The notes under the pieces: generated by a model
Databases searched by the model: none
What the model was told of the DNA's origin: nothing
The model's input: only the letters and a program-made list of their open reading frames with translations
Made by a program: the position numbers and the translations under genes
Shown here: one piece after another, positions 18,744 through 28,272 of the stretch
How positions within the stretch are numbered: the stretch's first letter is position 1
Layout of the letters: each line of letters begins with the position of its first letter
Assembly: GCF_038002605.1 (NCBI RefSeq)
Contig: NZ_JBBOCT010000001.1
Coordinates: 5,146,001 to 5,210,000 of the forward strand
Source: Bacillus sp. FSL K6-3431
GTDB lineage: Bacteria; Bacillota; Bacilli; Bacillales; Bacillaceae_C
Direction of reading: 5' to 3'
DNA: 64,000 nucleotides

Positions 18744-19907
18744 ATGTCCGAGCTGAGAATTGGAATTATCGGTATAGGAAACATGGGGACGAGCCATGCT
18801 AAAGCAATTTTTGATGGTAATGTAAAAGGAGCGGTATTAACCGCAATTTGTGATGAACGCCCTGATCGATTAACATGGTCAAAAGAGATGTTTGGCGATA
18901 AAGTCCAAACATTTTCTTCTATCGATGATTTTTTTGTCAACGCAAACATTGATGGAGTTATTATCGCTACGCCACATTATGATCATCCTACACTCGCTAT
19001 TAAGGCGTTTGAGAGTGACTTTCATGTGCTTTGTGAGAAGCCAGCAGGGGTGTATACGAAAAATGTTCGCCAAATGAATGAGGCTGCGGATAAAAGCGGA
19101 AAAGTATTCAGTATGATGTTTAATCAACGAACGAACCCATTATATCAAAAGGTACGAGAGTTAATCTTAGACGGTGAGCTTGGTGAGATTAAGCGAACAA
19201 ATTGGATTATTACGGATTGGTATCGCTCTCAAAGCTATTATGATTCTGGTGGTTGGCGTGCGACATGGGCAGGAGAAGGCGGCGGGGTAATGCTTAACCA
19301 ATGTCCACATCAACTAGATTTATGGCAGTGGACAACAGGTCTGATGCCAAAACGAGTAAGAGCATTTAGTGGTTTTGGTAAATATCATGATATTGAAGTG
19401 GAAGACGATGTGACAGCATATGTAGAATATGAGAACGGAGCAACTGGACTATTTGTAACATCTACAGGTGAAGCACCAGGTACGAATCGTTTTGAAGTGA
19501 CAGGAGACTGTGGGAAGCTTGTTGTAGAAAATAATCAACTAACATTTTGGAGACTAAGACAGTCTGAACGTGAATTCAATCGAGAATTCCGAGGTGGTTT
19601 TGGTCAGCCTGAGTGTTGGAAAATTGATATTCCTGTACGTGGTAAATCGACTGGTCATTTAGGGATATTGAATAATTGGGTAGATGCCATTCTGAACGGG
19701 GCTGAATTACTTGCACCAGGCCAAGAAGGAATCAAGGGTTTAGCAATTACAAATGCCGTTTATTTATCGAGCTGGATGGATAACTGGGTGGATATGCCTA
19801 TTGATGAAGATCTTTACTATGCTAAATTGCAGGAAAAAATGAAGGAATCTAGCTATGAAAAGCCTACTAAAGAGGACCTAACGTTGAATGTAAGTGGGAC
19901 ACATTGA
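18744..19907 (+). CDS. Gfo/Idh/MocA family oxidoreductase
   Basis: A 387-residue dehydrogenase, longer than the other three in the window. The Rossmann loop is GIGNMG (10-15) and the EKP hallmark is at 98-100 (VLCEKPAGV). The C-terminal domain has GGGVMLNQCPHQLDLWQW, in which the His before LDLW is the usual catalytic position. ATG 18744 is preferred to the in-frame TTG 18738 because GGGGGG lies seven bases before it. It is paired with the TIM-barrel gene directly upstream and ends the first catabolic region. It probably oxidises a ring hydroxyl of an imported sugar or glycoside. Confidence 0.88.
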   Translation: MSELRIGIIGIGNMGTSHAKAIFDGNVKGAVLTAICDERPDRLTWSKEMFGDKVQTFSSIDDFFVNANIDGVIIATPHYDHPTLAIKAFESDFHVLCEKPAGVYTKNVRQMNEAADKSGKVFSMMFNQRTNPLYQKVRELILDGELGEIKRTNWIITDWYRSQSYYDSGGWRATWAGEGGGVMLNQCPHQLDLWQWTTGLMPKRVRAFSGFGKYHDIEVEDDVTAYVEYENGATGLFVTSTGEAPGTNRFEVTGDCGKLVVENNQLTFWRLRQSEREFNREFRGGFGQPECWKIDIPVRGKSTGHLGILNNWVDAILNGAELLAPGQEGIKGLAITNAVYLSSWMDNWVDMPIDEDLYYAKLQEKMKESSYEKPTKEDLTLNVSGTH

Positions 19908-20015
19908 GGTATAAATAAGACAAATGCCGAAATGATTATTAAAAGCATAAAGTTGAATGGATTATGAGTCACTAGGTTATGGAAAATGATAAGGGATACT
20001 TCTCTATTTTATTAT

Positions 20016-20050
20016 AAACCGACTATTTATATGAGTAGTTGGTTTCTTTT
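20016..20050 (+). terminator. Rho-independent terminator
   Basis: AAACCGACTA pairs with TAGTTGGTTT (one G-U pair) around TTTATATGAG and is followed by CTTTTT. It probably ends the isomerase-Gfo/Idh transcript. Confidence 0.75.
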
Positions 20051-20168
20051 TAACAGTCAATTTTTGTGGAAAGTGGACTTATAGCACGTTATGTCATAAG
20101 AACCTAAATAAATTAATAAAAATTTCTAAAAAGATGTTAAATCAATTTTGATACCTGTCTCGATGGAG

Positions 20169-20212
20169 GAAAAGCTCAATTAACTGTATAACAGTAGATT
20201 GAGCTTTTTTAT
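20169..20212. terminator. Second Rho-independent terminator-like hairpin
   Basis: AAAAGCTCAAT pairs with ATTGAGCTTTT across a loop that itself contains ACTGT/ACAGT; six T residues follow on the + strand and an A-run precedes it, so it could work in both directions. Confidence 0.75.
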
Positions 20213-20544
20213 AATTTCATAGATGACTGAATCACATAGCAGAACAAAATATTAATAATTCATAAGTCCTGTGATAATGGTACTTGTATTTGTAATAATT
20301 TACTAGTAATATAGATTTTGAGTAATAGATAATCACTTTATTAGTTGTAGGAGTGAAAATGAAAGATTAGAGGAATACCGGGCTAAAAACTAATTAATAG
20401 AAATAAAATATTGCTTGTTCATTACAGTATGCTAGTTAGCAGGTTGTGTTAGTTCTGAATACATATAGTAATTGAAAACGCTGTAATGGAAACAAGAGAG
20501 AATATAACTATCATGTAACATATTTTATAAAGAGGGATGATAAT

Positions 20545-22584
20545 ATGAAAAGCAAAATAAACATTAGTAATGTATTCATGCGTTCATCGATAGGTAAGCG
20601 GTTACTTATCAATCTGCTATTATTTTCTATGATACCAGTTATTTTCATTGGCTTTTTTTCTTACAAGGTTTCTTCATCTCTCATTCGTGATAAGGTTAGT
20701 GATGTAACGCAGGAGTTGATAACTCAGGTAGCTAGAAATTATGAACAAAAAGTCGCTGAAATGGAAAGGATAACCTTAAATATAGCTACTTCTAAAAACG
20801 TTAGTGATGGTTTAGAGAAATTTAGAAATGAAGAAGGCACCTATGGGTATATTTCACAAAAAAAAGTCTTAGAAGATTATTTACAACACCAGTCAATAAC
20901 AAGTAATGATATAAAAAGTTTAATACTATTTACTGAAAACGAAACATACGGTGAGACGAGTGACACCAATATTAATACAGAATCCCCTGAGATGAAGGTA
21001 GTATTTGAGGAGATACGTAACGCCAAAGGTACAGCCATTTGGTATTCCATACCAAGTGAAGAAAAATCCCTGGAACTAAATATGTTTATTGGAAGAGAGG
21101 TTTCTAATAATCAAGGGATACTTTTGGTCGAAATCGACAAAAGTGTATTTAATGAGAGTATCCAAGAAATAAAGCTTGGAGAAACCGGCTATCTGTCAAT
21201 TTTAAACAATAATTGGGAAATTATTTTGAATAGTATGGAAAAAGAAAATAGGGATAGTAGCTTATTAGTGAAAGAAATAGAAAAGCTAAACTTTAAGGAA
21301 ACTGATACAATAACATTTTTTTCGAAGCGTAATGAGCTAGTAACAACTAAAAAAATGGAAAAAACGGATTGGACATTATTTTCTAGCGTACCGATTAAAG
21401 AATTAACAACAGAAACAAAAGAAATTGCAAAAATAACGATTATTGTTGGTGCTATCACCTTCATATTATCACTTATCGTTGCGCTAATAATTGCGAACAG
21501 AATGACTAAGCCTATTAAAAAAGTTACGGATATGATGAAAGAAGTAGAGGTTGGTAATTTACAAATTGCTAGCCAAATAGAAAAAAGTCATACTAATCAA
21601 GATGAAATTGGCCAGCTAACTGATTCACTCAAAAACATGGTCGAAGGTATTAGGAAAATGATAATAAATACTTCAAATACGGCTGAAATATTGTCAAGTT
21701 CTTCTCAACGACTCTCAGAAAATGCGGTATATAATCGGAATTTATCTAATCAAACAAATGAAAGTATTCAACATGTAGCACATCTATCTCTTGAAACCGT
21801 TGCAAGTACAGAAGAAAGTGCAGTTGCATTTGAATCCATTGCCATTGATATTCAAAAGATAGCAGAGGCTTCATCAAAAGTTTCAAGCAACTCGATACTA
21901 ATGTCCACAGAGGCTGAAAAAGGGCAAGGTTTTATAACCAATGCTGTTAACGAGATAGAAAAGGTAAATAAAACGGTTGGTGAATCTGTACAATTAATAG
22001 AAGAGTTAGACGAACGATCGAATCAAGTTGCACAAATAACAGGGATTATTAGTTCAATAGCAGAACAAACTAATTTACTTGCACTGAATGCTTCCATTGA
22101 AGCGGCAAGGGCAGGAGAGCATGGATTAGGATTTACAGTCGTCGCAGAAGAAGTTAGGAAATTAGCACAACAGTCTCAAAATGCTACGAAAGAAATTGGG
22201 ACGTTAATATCGGAAATTCAAAGTTCAACCAAATCAACGGTCTTAAAGGTAACAAAAGGAAAAGAAGAAGTAATAAAAAGCAATCAGGCAATAGAAGAAG
22301 CAGGGCTGCAATTCAATATAATTATGACTTCGATACAGGATATTTCAGATCAAATAAAGGAAGTGAATGCGATTATACATGAAATATCAGCAAATTCTGA
22401 AGAGGTGTCGGCAACCGTACATGTGATGAATGAGCATACAAATCATAGCAATCACATGGCAACCAAGATTCAAGAAGATATAGCTAAACAACTTGAATCC
22501 ATTGATCAAGCATCAATTGATTCAAAGGAGTTGGAGCATATTTCGCAAAAATTACTTAAAGCAATTCAAGTATTTAAAGTGTAA
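20545..22584 (+). CDS. Methyl-accepting chemotaxis protein
   Basis: A 679-residue chemoreceptor. The first membrane helix is at about 20-40, an extracellular Cache-type sensor at about 41-294, the second membrane helix at about 295-315 ([19 protein letters not shown]), then HAMP (about 316-370) and a long cytoplasmic signalling coiled coil. The highly conserved hairpin tip is present near 505-540 ([19 protein letters not shown]). It would signal ligand binding to CheA/CheW at the pole. The ribosome site is AGAGGGATG. It stands alone, next to the sugar locus, so it may sense a substrate of that locus; that is inference only. Confidence 0.93.
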   Translation: MKSKINISNVFMRSSIGKRLLINLLLFSMIPVIFIGFFSYKVSSSLIRDKVSDVTQELITQVARNYEQKVAEMERITLNIATSKNVSDGLEKFRNEEGTYGYISQKKVLEDYLQHQSITSNDIKSLILFTENETYGETSDTNINTESPEMKVVFEEIRNAKGTAIWYSIPSEEKSLELNMFIGREVSNNQGILLVEIDKSVFNESIQEIKLGETGYLSILNNNWEIILNSMEKENRDSSLLVKEIEKLNFKETDTITFFSKRNELVTTKKMEKTDWTLFSSVPIKELTTETKEIAKITIIVGAITFILSLIVALIIANRMTKPIKKVTDMMKEVEVGNLQIASQIEKSHTNQDEIGQLTDSLKNMVEGIRKMIINTSNTAEILSSSSQRLSENAVYNRNLSNQTNESIQHVAHLSLETVASTEESAVAFESIAIDIQKIAEASSKVSSNSILMSTEAEKGQGFITNAVNEIEKVNKTVGESVQLIEELDERSNQVAQITGIISSIAEQTNLLALNASIEAARAGEHGLGFTVVAEEVRKLAQQSQNATKEIGTLISEIQSSTKSTVLKVTKGKEEVIKSNQAIEEAGLQFNIIMTSIQDISDQIKEVNAIIHEISANSEEVSATVHVMNEHTNHSNHMATKIQEDIAKQLESIDQASIDSKELEHISQKLLKAIQVFKV

Positions 22585-22840
22585 TTCTACTTGCTCAGGA
22601 TGTGAATATCGTTCCACGCTCTTGGGATGACCATGCATTAGAGCAGCAGCAGCTAAAAAAGCGAGTCAAGAGATGTTTTGTAACCCGTTAAGGTTAACTG
22701 TTCGTTTATGTTTTATATAATTCAGATCGAATCACAATATATTATAGACTCTTTCTTATTTAAGGATGAGTCTTTTTGAATTTTGCAATATAAAATGTTA
22801 GAACCTTTTCATATTACATGAATAAATAATATTAAAACTA
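22585..22840. other. Intergenic region between chemoreceptor and manganese transporter
   Basis: No gene is supported. A short open frame (22590-22691) has no start or ribosome site. A terminator lies at 22747-22777 and the transporter promoter is expected downstream of it. Confidence 0.5.
22747..22777 (+). terminator. Rho-independent terminator of the chemoreceptor gene
   Basis: AGACTC and GAGTCT form a short stem followed by TTTTTG. The stem is only six pairs, so strength is uncertain. Confidence 0.55.
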
Positions 22841-22861
22841 AAAGTTGCCCTTGGCAAACTT
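22841..22861. promoter_or_regulatory. Candidate MntR operator
   Basis: A dyad with half-sites AAAGTTGCC and GGCAAACTT separated by CTT resembles the MntR boxes known before Bacillus manganese transporter genes (arms of the type TTTGCC...GGCAAA). It lies 56 bases before the ATPase start, a normal place for Mn-dependent repression. Confidence 0.6.
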
Positions 22862-22916
22862 ATTTGAGTGTGGTAAAGTAAACGCAACAAGAAATTGTGA
22901 AGGAGTGAAATAATCT

Positions 22917-23663
22917 GTGAGTAATTTTATAAAAGTAGATAATCTTCAAGTTTCCTATTTTGGAACGGAAGCGGTGAAAAATGTGAGCTTTGAAATCGAG
23001 AGCGGAAAGCTTGTAGGAATTATCGGGCCAAACGGTGCAGGAAAATCTACTTTAATTAAAGCTTTATTAGGATTAATACCTATTGATAAAGGGAAAATTC
23101 GTATACTGAAGAAAGAAGTAAAAGATGTCCGCAGGCAAATAGCCTATGTTCCTCAAAGGAGTAATATTGATTGGGATTTTCCAATTAGTGTGCTTGAAAC
23201 GGTTATACTCGGCACGTATCCGAATTTAAGACCTTTCCGTAAACCAAAGAAAATGGAAAAGGAGCTTGCATATGAAAGTTTAAAAAAAGTGGGAATGGAA
23301 TCCTTTAAAGATCGTCAAATTGGTGAGCTCTCGGGAGGCCAGCAACAAAGAGTATTTTTAGCTAGGGCATTGGCGCAACAAACGGAAGTTTTTTTCTTAG
23401 ATGAACCATTTGTTGGGATTGACATTACAAGTGAAGAAACAATCATTCATATTTTAAAAGAGTTGCGAAATGAAGGGAAAATTGTGTTGGTTGTACATCA
23501 TGATTTAAGTAAATCAAATGAATACTTTGATGAATTAATTTTATTAAATAAAGAATTGATAGGCTGTGGGCCCGTTGATAAAGTGTTGAATCCAGAAGTG
23601 ATCTCACGGGCATATGGCGGAGAATTATCATTTTTGAGAGATATGGTGGTGGCTACGCCGTGA
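22917..23663 (+). CDS. mntB: Manganese ABC transporter ATP-binding protein
   Basis: A 248-residue ATPase subunit with Walker A GPNGAGKST (about 37-45), Q-loop in YVPQRSNIDWDFP, signature LSGGQQQR, Walker B FFLDEPF and a switch His (VVHHDLS). The FPISVLETVILGTYP segment is typical of metal importers of the MntB/ZnuC group. It starts with GTG behind AAGGAGTG and overlaps the permease gene by four bases. The metal is inferred to be manganese from the upstream MntR-like box and from the ligand set of the binding protein at 24560. Confidence 0.9.
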   Translation: MSNFIKVDNLQVSYFGTEAVKNVSFEIESGKLVGIIGPNGAGKSTLIKALLGLIPIDKGKIRILKKEVKDVRRQIAYVPQRSNIDWDFPISVLETVILGTYPNLRPFRKPKKMEKELAYESLKKVGMESFKDRQIGELSGGQQQRVFLARALAQQTEVFFLDEPFVGIDITSEETIIHILKELRNEGKIVLVVHHDLSKSNEYFDELILLNKELIGCGPVDKVLNPEVISRAYGGELSFLRDMVVATP

Positions 23664-24520
23664 GTTTTATTGAAGCAGTTGTACAATATGGATTTTTACA
23701 AAAAGCGCTTGTTACTTCAGTGATGGTTGGTATCATCTGCGGTGTGATTGGATGTTTTATTGTTCTAAGAGGTATGGCATTGATGGGAGATGCTATTTCA
23801 CATGCAGTACTACCAGGAGTTGCCATATCTTACGCACTAGGAATCAACTTTTTCATAGGTGCGGTTCTTACCGGGGTTTTGACTGCGGTCGGAATTGGTT
23901 ATATTAGTCAAAATAGTCGAATTAAAAATGATTCATCGATAGGTATTATGTTTACAGCAGCATTTGCTTTAGGGATTATTTTAATTACTTTGTTAAAAAG
24001 CAGTACAGACTTATATCACATTTTATTTGGCAATGTACTAGCGGTGAAACCGTCAGATATGTGGATGACGCTAGTAATCGGGTTGATTATTCTTGCATCT
24101 GTATATCTCTTCTATAAAGAACTACTTGTTAGTTCTTTTGATCCTACGATGTCCCAAGCATATGGTTTACCTAATAAGCTGATTCATTACTTTTTAATGA
24201 CATTATTAACAATGGTGACTGTTGCTTCATTACAAACCGTAGGAATTGTTTTAGTCGTCGCCATGTTAATTACACCTGCATCAACTGCGTATTTATTAAC
24301 TGATCGCCTTTGGAAAATGCTTTATCTTTCTGCAGGATGCGGTGCATTATCTTCCATCATTGGCTTATATATCAGTTTTAAATATAATTTAGCTTCAGGT
24401 GCAACGATTGTACTTGTTGCGACATTATTATTTATCATCGCGTTTGTATTTTCACCGAAACAAGGAGTACTATGGCGCTCATTAAGATCACGAAACAATC
24501 GGCCATCTTTGGATGTCTAG
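23660..24520 (+). CDS. mntC: Manganese ABC transporter permease
   Basis: A 286-residue ABC-3 family membrane protein with eight or so helices, the first at about 18-40 (VTSVMVGIICGVIGCFIVLRG). GDAISHAVLPGVAISY is the family signature. The GTG start lies within the end of the ATPase gene (four-base overlap), so translation is coupled. Only one permease gene is present, so a homodimer is expected, unlike B. subtilis where mntC and mntD both occur. Confidence 0.9.
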   Translation: MSFIEAVVQYGFLQKALVTSVMVGIICGVIGCFIVLRGMALMGDAISHAVLPGVAISYALGINFFIGAVLTGVLTAVGIGYISQNSRIKNDSSIGIMFTAAFALGIILITLLKSSTDLYHILFGNVLAVKPSDMWMTLVIGLIILASVYLFYKELLVSSFDPTMSQAYGLPNKLIHYFLMTLLTMVTVASLQTVGIVLVVAMLITPASTAYLLTDRLWKMLYLSAGCGALSSIIGLYISFKYNLASGATIVLVATLLFIIAFVFSPKQGVLWRSLRSRNNRPSLDV

Positions 24521-24559
24521 AAAATTTAACTATAAAACACTAAAGTTAAGGAGAAGATT

Positions 24560-25498
24560 ATGAAGAAATTAAGTTTTTCTGTCTTGATTATGGCTGTATC
24601 TATATTTTTATTAACTGCTTGCAGTGGAGAAAAAAATAGTTCCATTAAGCATGAGGATGGGAAAATAAATATCATTACTACGTATTCTGTTATTTATGAT
24701 ATCGTTAAAAACGTGGGCGGTGATGCCGTTGAAGTTCACAGTCTAGCTCCGATTGGATCTGATCCACATCAATATGACCCATTACCAGCAGATGTACAAA
24801 AAGCAACGGACGCTGATATTATTTTTTATAATGGGTTAAATCTAGAAACTGGTGGTGCATGGTTCACAGACATGATTGAAACAGCTGGTAAAGGTGGAAA
24901 AGATGCGCCAGTTTTTAATATAAGTGAGGATGTCAAGCCAATGTATTTAAAAAGTGATGGTAATAAAGGAGAGGAAGATCCTCATGCTTGGCTTGATGTG
25001 TCTAATGGAATCAAGTATACGGAAAATGTGAAAAAAGCATTAGTAAAAGTTGACCCTGACAATAAAGAATTGTATGAAAAAAATACTGCGGATTATATCG
25101 TACAGTTAGAAAAACTCGATGAAGAAATATCAGAGAAACTGAAGGGAATACCAGACGAAAAAAGACTTCTTATTTCGAGTGAAGGTGCGTTTAAGTACTT
25201 CTCAGCGGCCTATGGATTCGAAGCTCATTATATATGGGAAATCAATTCACATAGTGAAGGTACACCTGAACAGCTGAAAGCAATAGTTGATATTATTAGA
25301 GAGAAAAATGTAAAAGCTTTATTTGTTGAATCAAGCGTGGATCCAAGGAGTATGGAAACTGTCTCAAAAGAAACGGGAGTCCCGATCGCAGGTAAAATCT
25401 TTACAGATTCCCTTGGTAAACCTGGCGCTGATGGAGATACGTATATCAAAATGGTTGAATGGAATGCAGATACTATTTATAAAGGGTTAAAGGAATAA
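24560..25498 (+). CDS. mntA: Manganese-binding lipoprotein of ABC transporter
   Basis: A 312-residue cluster A-I metal-binding protein. The lipobox is LTAC (Cys21) after a hydrophobic signal. The four metal ligands of the PsaA/MntC type are visible in the right spacing: H70 (DPHQYDP), H142 (DPHAWLD), E208 (SSEGAFKY) and D283 (IFTDSLG). The Glu-Asp pair instead of a third His favours Mn(II) over Zn(II). No His-rich loop, typical of ZnuA, is present. It ends the operon and is followed by a terminator. Confidence 0.92.
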   Translation: MKKLSFSVLIMAVSIFLLTACSGEKNSSIKHEDGKINIITTYSVIYDIVKNVGGDAVEVHSLAPIGSDPHQYDPLPADVQKATDADIIFYNGLNLETGGAWFTDMIETAGKGGKDAPVFNISEDVKPMYLKSDGNKGEEDPHAWLDVSNGIKYTENVKKALVKVDPDNKELYEKNTADYIVQLEKLDEEISEKLKGIPDEKRLLISSEGAFKYFSAAYGFEAHYIWEINSHSEGTPEQLKAIVDIIREKNVKALFVESSVDPRSMETVSKETGVPIAGKIFTDSLGKPGADGDTYIKMVEWNADTIYKGLKE

Positions 25499-25500
25499 GA

Positions 25501-25538
25501 AAATAATCCCGGAGCCTAATCGCTTCGGTATTATTTTT
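25501..25538 (+). terminator. Terminator of the manganese transporter operon
   Basis: The stem AATAATCCCGGAGC pairs with GCTTCGGTATTATT (a few mismatches) and is followed by TTTT. Confidence 0.75.
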
Positions 25539-25775
25539 AATAAAACGATAAGCTTGCGGTTGCCATGATACATATATGCACCCCTGAATTCGAATAGACA
25601 AAGGTCACTTCTGTTAGCAACCTAAAGACTAAGATTTGAAAACACAAAACTTAGAGAGTGTGGGCTAACAATTACCACATAATGATTAGTATGGATATAT
25701 TATTCCTCTAATCCTTGAATCGATCGCTTCCTTTAAGAGAGTGACAACATTAAAAGTAAAAGAAGGAGAGACAAC

Positions 25776-26357
25776 ATGAGTCTAGATTTTAAACTTTTTG
25801 AAATGATCAACCAGTTTGCAGGGAAAAGCGATCTTCTAGATCATATAGTGATCTTATTTTCTAAATATGGTCCAATTATGTTTGGATTAGTCTTTGTATG
25901 GATCTGGTTTTCAAAGTCTGGGAATAAATATGATAATCGACAAATCGTATTGTTTGCATTAACAATTACAATCATCGCCCTTGGAGCTAACAAAATGATC
26001 GAATTGATATACTATAGACCACGACCATTTGTCTCCCATGCTGTCCATTTGTTAAGTGACAAATCAAGCCTAGATCCTTCCTTTCCGAGTAATCATGCTA
26101 CAGGATCATTTGCATTGGCGTTCGCACTTTTCTGGAGGCGCAGAAAGATTGGCAGTGTCCTATTGGTTTTTGCCGTTTTCATGGGGATTTCTAGAATTTT
26201 TATAGGGGTTCATTATCCGCTGGACGTAACAGTAGGTGCGATCATAGCATTCATCATTTCATTCGTTGTTATATCGCAAAGTCGTTTTCTCGAACCGCTA
26301 AATAATAAGATTATTGATATTTTTAGTAAAACAGATTCGAAGACAATCGGACAGTAA
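25776..26357 (+). CDS. bcrC: Undecaprenyl-diphosphatase (PAP2 family)
   Basis: A 193-residue membrane phosphatase that recycles undecaprenyl diphosphate to the monophosphate carrier for peptidoglycan and teichoic acid synthesis, and gives bacitracin resistance. The PAP2 motifs are R81-P-R-P-F, P104-S-N-H107 and S139-R...H146...D150. The length is the same as that of B. subtilis BcrC and the PSNHATGS/SRIFIGVHYPLDV segments agree with it. About five membrane helices are predicted. The ribosome site is AGAAGGAGAG. It is monocistronic, with a terminator shared with the converging LCP gene. Confidence 0.88.
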   Translation: MSLDFKLFEMINQFAGKSDLLDHIVILFSKYGPIMFGLVFVWIWFSKSGNKYDNRQIVLFALTITIIALGANKMIELIYYRPRPFVSHAVHLLSDKSSLDPSFPSNHATGSFALAFALFWRRRKIGSVLLVFAVFMGISRIFIGVHYPLDVTVGAIIAFIISFVVISQSRFLEPLNNKIIDIFSKTDSKTIGQ

Positions 26358-26377
26358 TACTTTATGGTCAAATATAT

Positions 26378-26415
26378 AAAAGCCGATTTCCTCATCATAG
26401 GGAAATCGACTTTTA
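26378..26415. terminator. Bidirectional terminator between converging genes
   Basis: AAAAGCCGATTTCC pairs with GGGAAATCGACTTTT around TCATCATA, with T-rich sequence on both outgoing strands. It separates bcrC (+) from the LCP gene (-). Confidence 0.8.
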
Positions 26416-26464
26416 TTATTTTTATATGAGGTTCACAATTGGATTATCTTAACTCGAGTTATTC

Positions 26465-27421
26465 TTAGTGTGTAATATTTTTATTGTCCTGTGATGATAA
26501 GAACTCTTTTAAAGCTTGTTTGTTTTTCTCAAAATCAATACTTAGGACTGCCCCCACGTCCACGCGTTCATCTGTAAAAGAATCTTGTAAAGGTATTCTT
26601 AAAGTCTCCATCTTTTTAGATTTTCCAACAAGTAAACCTTTCCCGATTGAAAGAATTGTTGCTGTGTCTACGTTTGTATCAATGTATGGGTCAGCAATCC
26701 CAAGCATCTTTGGAAGCTTTACAAAACTATGAATACTGATAGCTTGATCCTTTAGCTTTGACATTACTTCTTGTTGCCGTTCCACTCGCCCAAAGTCGCT
26801 TAATCGGTCTTGGCGGAAGCGAACATATCCTAACAATTGCTTCCCATCCAAAATTTGTTTACCTGGATGTAATGTCATACCAATTCCATAAGACATTTCA
26901 TATGGGATATCAACCTCTATCCCGTTAGGTGCTACAATATCGGCAATTTTTGAAAATCCGTTAAAATCAACAACAGCATAGTAATTAATATCAATATCAA
27001 AATTTTGTTTAATCGTTTTCCTTATAAGTTCCGGACCTCCAAAAGCAAAAGCCGAATTTACTTTTTGTTTTCCGTGATCGGGAACATCAACATAGGTATC
27101 TCGCATAATTGAAGCAATTTTTATATCATGAGTGTTCTGATTATAGTGAGCAATCATTAATGTATCAGATAGTCCAGGCTCTTTACCTCTAGTGTCACTG
27201 CCTATTAATAAAATATTAATCTCCCCAAATTGTGGTTCTGGTCCATGGAACGGATCAAACGTTGTTTCGTCATCTCTATACATACCATCGCTCGCCTCAG
27301 ATAGTCCTTGATAGTATTGATAAACAGAATATATGACTGCGATTAATAATAATAAAACCAATAATAAGGAGAGATTTCTTAGCCTTTTGCGTTTTGTTGT
27401 CTTTCGTTCTCTTTTATTCAT
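26465..27421 (-). CDS. LytR-CpsA-Psr (LCP) family cell-wall glycopolymer ligase
   Basis: A 318-residue type II membrane protein: a very basic cytoplasmic start (NKRERKTTKRKR), one membrane helix at about 19-37, then an extracytoplasmic LCP domain. Characteristic segments are ILLIGSDTRG, SDTLMIAHYN, IASIMRDTYVDVP and GYVRFRQDRLSDFGRVERQQ, which hold the Arg/Asp residues binding the polyprenyl pyrophosphate. The family attaches teichoic acids or other polymers to peptidoglycan. The ATG at 27421 follows GTAGGTGG by eight bases; an in-frame GTG at 27433 lies within that ribosome site. It is a single gene opposite bcrC. Confidence 0.9.
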   Translation of the reverse strand: MNKRERKTTKRKRLRNLSLLLVLLLLIAVIYSVYQYYQGLSEASDGMYRDDETTFDPFHGPEPQFGEINILLIGSDTRGKEPGLSDTLMIAHYNQNTHDIKIASIMRDTYVDVPDHGKQKVNSAFAFGGPELIRKTIKQNFDIDINYYAVVDFNGFSKIADIVAPNGIEVDIPYEMSYGIGMTLHPGKQILDGKQLLGYVRFRQDRLSDFGRVERQQEVMSKLKDQAISIHSFVKLPKMLGIADPYIDTNVDTATILSIGKGLLVGKSKKMETLRIPLQDSFTDERVDVGAVLSIDFEKNKQALKEFLSSQDNKNITH

Positions 27422-27542
27422 AAAAAGTTCCACCTACCACTCTATTTATAGATTTCGATAAAACTTGTTGCCTCAAAAATATTATATTTGATAACATTAG
27501 ATAATATTTTCATATGAAAGGTCGCATTATTTGTGTGTAGAG

Positions 27543-28184
27543 TTATTCCGATAATAAATTTAATACAATTTGTACGGCAATGGCATCATCAATATAGCCT
27601 ATAGGAAATATATAATCCGGAATAACATCTACTGGTATAATAAAAAATAATAGTGCACTCCCAATTATTACAAGTTCATGCGGAGTACCCTTCCTCAGTC
27701 GAAATTTCTCATATAATTCCTTCAATTGACTAATAAATGGACCTATGGCGCCCACTTTCACAAGCTTCTCATTAAAACTCTTAAGAATAATATTTTTTCC
27801 TTTCTCCGTTTGTGAATATTGCCCATAATTATTTAATTGCTGGTCCACACTTACTATAGTAAATTCTTTATCATATAAATCATAAGATTCAAGAAAATTT
27901 TGAATAATCTCTATAGACTTGTGAATATCTGTATGGGACTTTTCCTGCTTCTGTTCTAAAGGATAACCAGCAGCCTCAAATAGCGTTGTCAAAGGAACCC
28001 CAAGACATTCAGAAAATCTTTTCAGGTGTTGTAGATTTGCTTTCCGTTTACCGTTTATTATCCGAGAGATCGTAGCTGTATCGATTTCAGTAAGTTCACT
28101 TAGTTTCCGCATGGACATTGAATGTTTATTTAATAATTCTTTTAACAACAAACCAAGATTATTATATTCTCTTACTTTAGACAT
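27543..28184 (-). CDS. XRE-type helix-turn-helix protein with C-terminal DUF1232
   Basis: A 213-residue protein with two recognisable parts. Residues 11-70 form an XRE/Cro helix-turn-helix (MRKLSELTEIDTATISRIIN). Residues about 162-213 match the DUF1232/YkvA domain, with the hallmark IPVDVIPDYIFPIGYIDDAI and a hydrophobic stretch before it. The middle (about 75-160) is not recognised. The DUF1232 function is unknown and is often membrane-linked, so this may be a membrane-associated regulator. AAAGGAA is eight bases before the ATG. A 15-base palindrome about 90 bases upstream could be its operator. Confidence 0.85.
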   Translation of the reverse strand: MSKVREYNNLGLLLKELLNKHSMSMRKLSELTEIDTATISRIINGKRKANLQHLKRFSECLGVPLTTLFEAAGYPLEQKQEKSHTDIHKSIEIIQNFLESYDLYDKEFTIVSVDQQLNNYGQYSQTEKGKNIILKSFNEKLVKVGAIGPFISQLKELYEKFRLRKGTPHELVIIGSALLFFIIPVDVIPDYIFPIGYIDDAIAVQIVLNLLSE

Positions 28185-28272
28185 ATTATATATTCCTTTC
28201 TAACGTAATCTGTATGGATAGCTACAGTTCTCAAGTTAAATATTAGATGTTAGTATGAAATATACATTTTAA

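Larger units (their letters stand above)
19908..20544. other. Intergenic region between catabolic locus 1 and the chemoreceptor gene
   Basis: About 640 bases with no gene that I can support. It holds two terminator-like hairpins in series (listed separately) and then AT-rich sequence that should contain the chemoreceptor promoter. Confidence 0.5.

Noticed and set aside
22578..22691. Short open frame after the chemoreceptor gene (reads LAQDVNIVPRSWDD)
   Set aside because: No start codon with a ribosome site, no recognised family, and it begins inside the chemoreceptor gene's end.
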